Source of the DNA: an uncultured Chlorobiaceae bacterium
GTDB taxonomy: Bacteria; Bacteroidota; Chlorobiia; Chlorobiales; Chlorobiaceae
Direction of reading: 5' to 3'
Length of the DNA: 9,880 bases
Assembly (NCBI GenBank): GCA_903929845.1
Contig: CAIYWF010000156.1
Location: 1 to 9,880 of the forward strand
In this document: positions 1-5,014 of the stretch, in pieces
Numbering within the stretch: the first letter of the stretch is position 1
Layout of the letters: each line of letters begins with the position of its first letter
The notes under the pieces: model-generated
What the model saw: the letters and a program-made list of their open reading frames with translations, nothing else
What the model was told of the DNA's origin: nothing
The model's database searches: none
Made by a program: the position numbers and the translations under genes

Positions 1-372
1 AATCGAAAAAGGGAGGATATCACTCAGGCATATTGCGGCGGCAACCCCCATCGGTACAGCAATCATGGCAGAACCGAGTGTCACCATCAAACTGCCGTAG
101 ATAATGGCAAGGGCGCCAAACTCACCGGGCTCATCGGCAGGATACCAGTTGGAACTGGTAAAAAATTCGCTGAATCCGCGGATCTGGAAAAAAGGAATAG
201 CATCGCGTGCCACGAAATAGAAAATAAAAAGGACAACCACGGCCACAAAAAAGGCTACCGAAAAGAGCATCCCTTCTCCGGCAGTTTTTGCAACCTTCTG
301 CAAGGTGCGTTTGCGGGCGGTTACCACAAAGGCATTCGAACGGTTACGCTCCCCTACACTCTCTTCAGCCAT
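1..372 (-). CDS. pstC: Phosphate ABC transporter permease PstC, 5' part only (runs off the left edge)
   Basis: This is the N-terminal 124 residues of an inner-membrane permease of the high-affinity phosphate importer (PstSCAB). PstC pairs with PstA to form the channel through which phosphate delivered by the periplasmic PstS passes. Reading starts at the ATG ending at 372, and the frame is open to the window edge. After a basic cytoplasmic head (residues 1-30) there is a hydrophobic segment at about 36-56. A periplasmic stretch follows, including FFTSSNWYPADEPGEFGAL at about 70-88, where the aromatic F-F then W-x-P and FGAL pattern is typical of PstC rather than PstA. A second hydrophobic segment (about 88-118) ends in a PstC-like AVPMGVAAAICLSD. 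No strong Shine-Dalgarno is seen before the ATG; AAAGAAA lies rather far upstream. The rest of the operon would lie to the left. Confidence 0.88.
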   Translation of the reverse strand, partial: MAEESVGERNRSNAFVVTARKRTLQKVAKTAGEGMLFSVAFFVAVVVLFIFYFVARDAIPFFQIRGFSEFFTSSNWYPADEPGEFGALAIIYGSLMVTLGSAMIAVPMGVAAAICLSDILPFSI

Positions 373-468
373 AATCTTGAATGATTTCTTTGATCAATTA
401 CCCATCACCGTGATTAAATTTCGATGACGCTAATCTATGGGCTTTCAGGATAGAAACCAACACTGCTT

Positions 469-486
469 ATGTTACAAGTATGAAAC
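469..486 (-). promoter_or_regulatory. Candidate Pho box upstream of pstC
   Basis: On the minus strand two heptamers, GTTTCAT and GTAACAT, are separated by 4 bp. The 11-bp repeat period and the TxxCAT core resemble the PhoB box (two CTGTCAT-like heptamers 11 bp apart). The site is about 100 bp upstream of the pstC start, a sensible place for an activator site. The matches to the Escherichia coli consensus are only 5/7 and 4/7, and the PhoB consensus in this lineage is not known to me, so this is a suggestion. Confidence 0.35.
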
Positions 487-513
487 ATTTGCTATTATAA
501 ATAAGTAAACACA

Positions 514-541
514 AAAACCGGCTCATTGGTCAACCGGTTTT
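514..541. terminator. Bidirectional terminator-like hairpin inside the pstC-csmB gap
   Basis: AAAACCGG (514-521) pairs with CCGGTTTT (534-541) around a 12-nt loop. The A and T tracts in the arms make it resemble a weak intrinsic terminator in both directions, with TTTTGT at the right end and TTTTTGT at the left end when read on the minus strand. No gene ends here, so it could stop read-through between the divergent genes, end a short untranslated transcript, or be a leftover. Confidence 0.4.
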
Positions 542-893
542 GTAAATAATAGCATCTGTAAAAGGAATATAGAGAAGACACCACAGTGTCTTCCCTGCTG
601 CATTGGTTGTTCCTGTGACGGCAAAAGCAAGAAGAAAAACAAGCCGCAGAAGTTTTTATCATAGCTCAGGATATTGTTTAACTCCCGGAAATATAATCAC
701 CAGCGGGTTAACTTTGAAATAGAATTGGCTTAACAACGTTGAATGCGAAGTTTTCTGTTGGTATCTATTACTTTAATTTAGTAAGTTAGTTTAAAATTGG
801 TTAGTTGCATGTACTCATCGTTACCATTATCCTATTGAGGAAAGAAATTTGTACCAATACATTCTTTATCCATAACCCTAAATAATAACATCC

Positions 894-1118
894 ATGGCAA
901 ACGAAACAAATGATTTCTCGATCGCGCTCAGCAACCTTCTGGATACCGCAGGTAAACTTGCCCAGCAGCAGGTTGATCTCTTGACCAGCGGAGTCAAAGC
1001 CGTTGTACAGATTGTGGAGCCCCTTGCTAAAACAGCAATTGATCTTGTCGGAAGTGCCTCAAACACTGTTGGACAGGCATTGCAGAGCATCTCATCAGCA
1101 ATTGCTCCTAAAAAGTAA
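894..1118 (+). CDS. csmB: Chlorosome envelope protein CsmB (CsmB/CsmF family)
   Basis: This is a 74-residue protein of the chlorosome, the bacteriochlorophyll-filled light-harvesting sac on the inner face of the cytoplasmic membrane in green sulfur bacteria. CsmB is a small amphipathic protein of the lipid monolayer envelope. Support comes from size, the polar head MANETNDFS, a long run of alternating hydrophobic and small residues without a signal peptide (about 10-66, including QQVDLLTSGVKAV and VEPLAKTAIDLVGSASNT), and the basic tail SSAIAPKK. The paralogue CsmF is similar in length, so the exact letter is less certain than the family. No Shine-Dalgarno is visible just before the ATG; the nearest purine run, GAGGAAAGAAA, is more than 40 bp upstream. 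The gene is monocistronic, closed by the terminator at 1141-1177, which fits an abundant structural protein. Confidence 0.8.
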   Translation: MANETNDFSIALSNLLDTAGKLAQQQVDLLTSGVKAVVQIVEPLAKTAIDLVGSASNTVGQALQSISSAIAPKK

Positions 1119-1140
1119 GCTGCGTAGTTGAAGTTCAATG

Positions 1141-1177
1141 AGCACCCTGTGCATGTCGTGCAGGGTGCTTTTTTTTT
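1141..1177 (+). terminator. Strong intrinsic terminator of csmB
   Basis: AGCACCCTG (1141-1149) pairs perfectly with CAGGGTGCT (1161-1169). The 11-nt loop can fold further through TGCA/TGCA. The stem runs directly into nine T residues (1169-1177). It lies 22 bp after the csmB stop and before the next gene, so csmB should be transcribed alone. Confidence 0.92.
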
Positions 1178-1215
1178 ACCACAACTGCAGACCACGAAAA
1201 CCCTTTAAGTATAAC

Positions 1216-1228
1216 GAGGATTCTCCTC
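1216..1228 (+). promoter_or_regulatory. Shine-Dalgarno locked in a small hairpin before the HAD phosphatase
   Basis: GAGGA (1216-1220) is the ribosome binding site of the gene starting at 1229, at 8-nt spacing. The three bases TTC and then TCCTC (1224-1228) follow, so the site can fold as a 5-bp stem with a 3-nt loop ending right at the ATG. The sequence is certain; an effect on translation is an inference. Confidence 0.55.
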
Positions 1229-1915
1229 ATGACCTGCAATGCTGTGATCTTTGACCTGGACGGAACACTTCTTGATACCCTTCAGGATCTTGTCAACACC
1301 CTCAATACTGTGCTTGCCCTGCACGATTATCCCGTGCATACCATCGATGAGTGCCGTTTTCTTGTCGGACACGGAATGAGAGAGCTGGTCAGAAAAGCAC
1401 TTCCTGAAGGAGTAGGTACTCCAGAAACTATTGACCTTCTTCTGCCGGAATTTATGGCACACTATGCTGACAACTGGAACTTGAATTCACGCCCCTATCC
1501 GGGCATCGGCGCTATGCTCGATACCCTTGCAGAACAGGGAATAAAAATCGCTATTCTTTCGAACAAAGCTGATCACTTCACCCGTCTCTGTGCAGAATTT
1601 CTGCTGAAAGAGTGGAAGTTTGAGGTTGTCATGGGACACCACGGCGGCATCGCCCATAAACCCGACCCTGAAGGCGCACTCCTTGTCGCCCGGATGCTGG
1701 GAGAAGAACCTTCATCAATTCTCTATGTAGGAGACAGCGGCATTGACATGCTGACCGCAACAAGAGCTGGAATGTTCCCTCTTGGAGTGCTCTGGGGATT
1801 CAGGCCAGAAAGCGAACTTGTTGAGTTCGGAGCAAAAGGTCTGGTTCAAAACCCTGAAGAAATTGTTGAATTTCTGGTAGACAGGTTAGATATCATCTTC
1901 CCTGACATGACGTAA
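1229..1915 (+). CDS. HAD-superfamily phosphatase, phosphoglycolate phosphatase (Gph) type
   Basis: This is a soluble 228-residue phosphatase of HAD subfamily IA, which hydrolyses small phosphomonoesters through a phospho-aspartate. All four catalytic motifs are intact: motif I DLDGTLLDT with nucleophile D9 and acid/base D11, motif II ILSNKAD with S111, motif III lysine K144 in HKPDP, and motif IV VGDSGID with D169 and D173. Residues about 16-85 form the helical cap. Length and motifs fit phosphoglycolate phosphatase or pyrophosphatase PpaX-type enzymes; sequence alone does not fix the substrate. Green sulfur bacteria fix carbon by the reductive TCA cycle, so a photorespiratory role is unlikely, and repair or housekeeping dephosphorylation is more plausible. 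The start is supported by GAGGA at 1216-1220. The gene ends 7 bp from the convergent metallophosphoesterase. Confidence 0.87.
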   Translation: MTCNAVIFDLDGTLLDTLQDLVNTLNTVLALHDYPVHTIDECRFLVGHGMRELVRKALPEGVGTPETIDLLLPEFMAHYADNWNLNSRPYPGIGAMLDTLAEQGIKIAILSNKADHFTRLCAEFLLKEWKFEVVMGHHGGIAHKPDPEGALLVARMLGEEPSSILYVGDSGIDMLTATRAGMFPLGVLWGFRPESELVEFGAKGLVQNPEEIVEFLVDRLDIIFPDMT

Positions 1916-1922
1916 TTTTGGC

Positions 1923-3089
1923 TTATTGCTTTAAAGTGACTGATTTGATTACGGAAGTCGGACCAAAGCTGTCACTGAATCCATAAACATTAACATCAAC
2001 TAACCCGCTTTTATGGACATGAACTGTTGCCCACGCATAGGTTCTGTCCGTTTTGGGGTTAAACGTCAAACCCGCTGAAATATCGTCCGCAGAAGCATCA
2101 AAAGGAGAACCGCCAGAACCAACAATCACCTGATATGCGTGACCACCGACAGTACCTGCGCCGCTGGTAAATGAGGGTTTCGAGAGATTGAAAATATGCT
2201 CATGCCCACAGAAATAAGTGGCATTATAGCGTTCAATCAAACCCCAAAATTGAGCTGCTGAAGTTGTATCCATTCCGTTCGGAGTCACCCCGTTTTTGTA
2301 GACATAGGGAGCCGCTGGTTTATGACCAAAAACAAAATAATGTTTTTGACCACGCGAAGAGGCACTGGCCAAGTCATTGCCAAGCCATGCAGTTGGTGCC
2401 GATCCATCCCTGCCGACCGGATCGGTATTGATGACAACAAAATGGGAATCAGCTACATCAAAACTATAGGAAAGCTGTTTTTGCGAGGTTATCAAACCAT
2501 CCACTACGGTTGGATCAACAAATATTGGATCACTGGAATCGCCGGAATAATTCAGATTTGCAGTTGGGAAAGGGAAGCGACTTTTATCGATAATCAAATC
2601 GCCCATATTGGCACGCCAGGCATTTTCGTTAGCTACCTGAGACTTTTTCCCCGCTGGCTTTGATTGCGTTTCATGGTTTCCGGGAACCGGCACAACATAC
2701 GTGCCTGTTTCTTGTAAACTGGTCACCATGCCTCGCCAGAAGGCATATTGCTGACCATATCTATAAAAGTCGGAAGTCGCAACGGTTGCCGCAGTCACAA
2801 GCGCTGGATCAGCATTGCCATAACCCATGATCATGTCACCGTTAAAAAAAAGTAATTCTGGCTGTTGAGATTGAATTGTCCGAATAATACGTGACCACGC
2901 TTTGGAATTTTGCAGCCAGATTTTATCCTGAGCGGTTAAGGTTGTCGCGGATGGATCTTCACGTGAATCCCCAACAGTAGAGAACGTCAAAACAACGGGA
3001 TCAGTAACCGCATAAGCCTGCGGTATAGCAGTCAGCAACGTTAGAGATGCGATAGCAATCAACTTTTTGCCTGAATATTTCACTTTCAT
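1923..3089 (-). CDS. Secreted calcineurin-like metallophosphoesterase (purple acid phosphatase-like)
   Basis: This 388-residue protein belongs to the binuclear-metal phosphoesterase superfamily, which cleaves phosphate mono- or diesters. It has a clear signal peptide (MKVKYSGKKL, hydrophobic core, then AYA with cleavage near residue 27), so it acts in the periplasm or outside. Metal-binding motifs occur in the expected order: VGDSRE (D41), FNGDMI (D85), PGNHET (N138, H139), FGHKPA (H256) and CGHEHIF (H296, H298). The VGDSRE opening recalls purple-acid-phosphatase-like members, where the first motif is GD-x-R rather than D-x-H. A beta-rich tail follows (about 315-388). GGAGT at 3096-3100 supports the start at 6-nt spacing. 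It is the last gene of the receptor-exbB-exbD-tonB run, 71 bp after tonB, which suggests it processes the substrate taken up by that receptor. The exact substrate is unknown. Confidence 0.87.
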   Translation of the reverse strand: MKVKYSGKKLIAIASLTLLTAIPQAYAVTDPVVLTFSTVGDSREDPSATTLTAQDKIWLQNSKAWSRIIRTIQSQQPELLFFNGDMIMGYGNADPALVTAATVATSDFYRYGQQYAFWRGMVTSLQETGTYVVPVPGNHETQSKPAGKKSQVANENAWRANMGDLIIDKSRFPFPTANLNYSGDSSDPIFVDPTVVDGLITSQKQLSYSFDVADSHFVVINTDPVGRDGSAPTAWLGNDLASASSRGQKHYFVFGHKPAAPYVYKNGVTPNGMDTTSAAQFWGLIERYNATYFCGHEHIFNLSKPSFTSGAGTVGGHAYQVIVGSGGSPFDASADDISAGLTFNPKTDRTYAWATVHVHKSGLVDVNVYGFSDSFGPTSVIKSVTLKQ

Positions 3090-3160
3090 ATTGTTACTCC
3101 TTGGATATCGAATTATTAAAATAAATGAACACGGTTACGCTCAAATAATCCTTTATTTAT

Positions 3161-3862
3161 TCACTGATTAAATTCGACCCAAACCTGAAATAAACTTGTT
3201 TTACCAATCAATGCGCCTGGCGGAGCAGGATAAAATGCAATTTCAACCGTATGGATTGCTGCACGATCAAATACACTCAAGCCACTGCTTTTTACGATAT
3301 GTGGATTTTGCTGAACACCATCACGCAACGAGAATTCAACCCGTACCCTGCTTTTTGTTCTCATGTTATTAGCCGAGGCAGGATACTCAACTGCTGCCTG
3401 AACCGCAGCTTTTACCTTTGCAGCATAAGCCATGATGGGATCTTCCTTACCTCCACCCCCTTGACTTCTCAACGGCTCGGAAGAAAACCCTTGAACCCCT
3501 GTTAGCTCAGCAGATACTGCTTGTGTTTGTATTGATTCAGAAGATGCAATATGCCCTGTTTGCTTATACGGCAGTGGCTCATGCCTTACTGGTTGAGGTC
3601 TGCTTGACTTGACCAAACTCCTGCTCTTTGGTTTCGGTAATGGTATTAATGCTTTCTTTTCTTTCGGCAGACCTGTTACTGATGTTTTTTTCTCTTGGAC
3701 ACCGTTTAATTGAATGATTACAGGTGTCGTCATTGCTGCCTGATTGAATTTCTGAACACTAATAAAAACAAAGCCAAGCAAGGAGAGTATCAAGATTTCT
3801 GCAAAAAAAGCGAGAACAAAGGCCTTCAGCATTTTATTTTTGCGACACATAACAAAAATCAT
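3161..3862 (-). CDS. tonB: TonB, energy-transducing periplasm-spanning protein
   Basis: TonB carries the energy of the inner-membrane ion gradient, harvested by ExbB-ExbD, to outer-membrane receptors. With the start chosen here it has 233 residues. These comprise a short basic head, one membrane anchor (MLKAFVLAFFAEILILSLLG and on to about 35), a proline/lysine-rich spacer (LIPLPKPKSR, SRPQPVRHEPLPYK) and a C-terminal TonB fold. The C-terminal domain shows AAVEYPASA, RVRVEFSLRDGVQ, VKSSGLSVFDRAAI and YPAPPGAL, the standard family pattern. The frame is open further upstream to an ATG at 3937, but that start would overlap exbD by 62 bp and add a polar, basic 25-residue tail. The ATG at 3862 lies 13 bp after the exbD stop and has AAGAGAT about 9 bp upstream. 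TonB genes inside a receptor operon usually serve that receptor. Confidence 0.88.
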   Translation of the reverse strand: MIFVMCRKNKMLKAFVLAFFAEILILSLLGFVFISVQKFNQAAMTTPVIIQLNGVQEKKTSVTGLPKEKKALIPLPKPKSRSLVKSSRPQPVRHEPLPYKQTGHIASSESIQTQAVSAELTGVQGFSSEPLRSQGGGGKEDPIMAYAAKVKAAVQAAVEYPASANNMRTKSRVRVEFSLRDGVQQNPHIVKSSGLSVFDRAAIHTVEIAFYPAPPGALIGKTSLFQVWVEFNQ

Positions 3863-3870
3863 AACTGAAT

Positions 3871-3877
3871 ATCTCTT
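3871..3877 (-). promoter_or_regulatory. Ribosome binding site that decides the tonB start
   Basis: AAGAGAT on the minus strand lies 8 nt before the ATG at 3862 and overlaps the exbD stop codon. It is a modest match, but better placed than anything before the alternative ATGs at 3937 and 3850. It suggests tonB is translated by ribosomes ending exbD. Confidence 0.45.
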
Positions 3878-4271
3878 ATAAAGTTGTTTTGTGCGCTGCC
3901 AATGCAATCTGCGTCGCTCCCCCGGCTTTAACTGCATCTATTACATGCAATACATCCTGAAGCGATACGCGATCACTCCCGGCAAGAGTAACTGCTGTTT
4001 TTTCTGCATTCCTTTGCTTCAATAATTCAGTCAACTGGGGCAATGTTATTTTTTTGCCTTCCACATAAAGATTATTGGCTGATTCAAGCTCAACCAGCAA
4101 TTTAGGGGCCGGTATTTGTACTGCACTGGAACTTGACGGCAATTTGGTAACATGACCACTTGCCGGAATCATGCGCAAAGAAAACATGATAAAAAAGACT
4201 AATAAAAAAAGCATGATATCGATCATCGGAATAATCTCAATTCGTGCCCTTCGTTGTGTGAAATAGCGCAT
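3876..4271 (-). CDS. exbD: ExbD/TolR-family biopolymer transport protein
   Basis: This is a 131-residue inner-membrane protein with one transmembrane helix and a periplasmic domain, the ion-carrying partner of ExbB in the TonB motor. The N-terminus is basic (RYFTQRRARIEI). The helix about 15-34 starts PMIDIMLFLLVFFIM and holds the essential membrane aspartate at D18, equivalent to D25 of Escherichia coli ExbD. The periplasmic part (about 45-131) has the usual ExbD pattern, LYVEGKKITLPQLTELL followed by VTLAGSDRVSLQDVLHVIDAVKAGGATQIALA. It starts 17 bp after the exbB stop with no recognisable Shine-Dalgarno, so translation may depend on coupling to exbB. Length is normal for the family. Confidence 0.92.
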   Translation of the reverse strand: MRYFTQRRARIEIIPMIDIMLFLLVFFIMFSLRMIPASGHVTKLPSSSSAVQIPAPKLLVELESANNLYVEGKKITLPQLTELLKQRNAEKTAVTLAGSDRVSLQDVLHVIDAVKAGGATQIALAAHKTTL

Positions 4272-4288
4272 TATTATTTACTATTTGA

Positions 4289-4921
4289 CTAAGAGATGGA
4301 TTGAAATAAATTTTGACGATTGAGAATCATCACTTTAAGCGTTTCCATTTGATGAACTACTTCCCTGATCCTTGTATTCAGGCTGTTGAAGAAAAATATT
4401 CCAATCATCGCAATAACCAGACCGGATGCTGTGGCAATTAGAGCTTCTGCAATACCACCCGTAACTTGACCCATACCACTTTGTATATCGGCAAGAACGC
4501 TGAAAGCATTAAACATCCCGATAATAGTACCAAACAAACCAAGGAGGGGCGCCAGCGTTATAACTGTATCGAGAAGCCACAATGAACGGTCCAATTTTGG
4601 CACTTCATGCATAAGAGCTTCTTCCAGACTCCCTGACAACTCTTCCTGGCTCAAATGGTCATGCTCGCCATCTATGGCAACTTCAAGTAAATGGAGCAGT
4701 GGTACTTCAGCGTGATTTTGATGAAATTCCTGCAAGGTGTTTTTATTGATGATCTTTTTTGAGCGGCACAGTGCAATTGCTTTTTCGCCAACCTTGTACA
4801 TATTGGCAAGATAGCGCCATCGTTCGATAATGACGGTCAAGGCAAGCAATAAAAGAAATACCATCAGGTACAGCGTACCGCCTGATTCGTTGGCTAACTT
4901 GAAAAGATGCTGGAATGACAT
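4289..4921 (-). CDS. exbB: ExbB/MotA/TolQ-family proton channel protein
   Basis: This is a 210-residue inner-membrane protein that forms the pentameric stator of the TonB motor around ExbD. It has a first transmembrane helix at about 16-33, a large cytoplasmic region (35-112) and two long helices at about 115-142 and 157-180. The second helix contains DTVITLAPLLGLFGTIIGM and the third GGIAEALIATASGLVIAM, the conserved MotA/TolQ/ExbB signature, with the G-T-I-x-G-M and A-L-x-x-T-x-x-G-L elements intact. TolQ is similar in fold, but the adjacent exbD and tonB and the absence of tolA/B/pal favour ExbB. There is no Shine-Dalgarno before the ATG. It is separated from the upstream receptor by a 93-bp spacer holding a perfect 13-bp hairpin. 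Confidence 0.92.
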   Translation of the reverse strand: MSFQHLFKLANESGGTLYLMVFLLLLALTVIIERWRYLANMYKVGEKAIALCRSKKIINKNTLQEFHQNHAEVPLLHLLEVAIDGEHDHLSQEELSGSLEEALMHEVPKLDRSLWLLDTVITLAPLLGLFGTIIGMFNAFSVLADIQSGMGQVTGGIAEALIATASGLVIAMIGIFFFNSLNTRIREVVHQMETLKVMILNRQNLFQSIS

Positions 4922-4950
4922 AAATAAATAATTTCAGTTTTGATTATCGA

Positions 4951-4980
4951 ATCAAGAGAGGGGTGAACCCCTCTCTTGAT
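4951..4980 (-). repeat. Perfect 13-bp intercistronic hairpin between receptor gene and exbB
   Basis: ATCAAGAGAGGGG (4951-4963) and CCCCTCTCTTGAT (4968-4980) are exact reverse complements around a 4-nt loop. This is one of the two strongest inverted repeats in the window. Read in the direction of the operon it is followed by TCGATAATC rather than a T run, so it is not a textbook terminator. It more likely protects the 3' end of the receptor message or lowers expression of exbB-exbD-tonB relative to the receptor. Confidence 0.7.
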
Positions 4981-5014
4981 CATGGTAATGACGTACTTCC
5001 GGCTAAAACTTCGC

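Larger units (their letters stand above)
373..893. other. Non-coding gap between divergent pstC and csmB
   Basis: This 521-bp stretch shows no credible gene on either strand. It should hold the promoters of pstC (leftward) and csmB (rightward). It contains a Pho-box-like repeat (469-486), a terminator-like hairpin (514-541) and a compact hairpin at 574-593 (8-bp perfect stem, 4-nt loop). For csmB two weak sigma-70-like pairs can be drawn: TTGAAT at 739-744 with TATCTA at 762-767, and TTGCAT at 805-810 with TATCCT at 828-833. Both have 17-bp spacing, but neither matches well enough to choose between them. Confidence 0.6.

Noticed and set aside
878..1195. Open frame on the minus strand across csmB
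   Set aside because: It lies opposite csmB and its terminator, is rich in cysteine and shows no domain pattern; a shadow of the real gene.
1900..1960. Search for a shared terminator between the convergent HAD phosphatase and metallophosphoesterase genes
   Set aside because: No convincing stem with a T run was found in either direction across the 7-bp gap and adjoining coding ends.
2322..2663. Open frame on the plus strand inside the metallophosphoesterase gene
   Set aside because: The opposite strand carries a complete catalytic motif set; this translation has none.
3863..3937. Upstream extension of TonB to an ATG at 3937
   Set aside because: It would overlap exbD by 62 bp and add a polar, basic stretch before the membrane anchor; the ATG at 3862 has better spacing and context.
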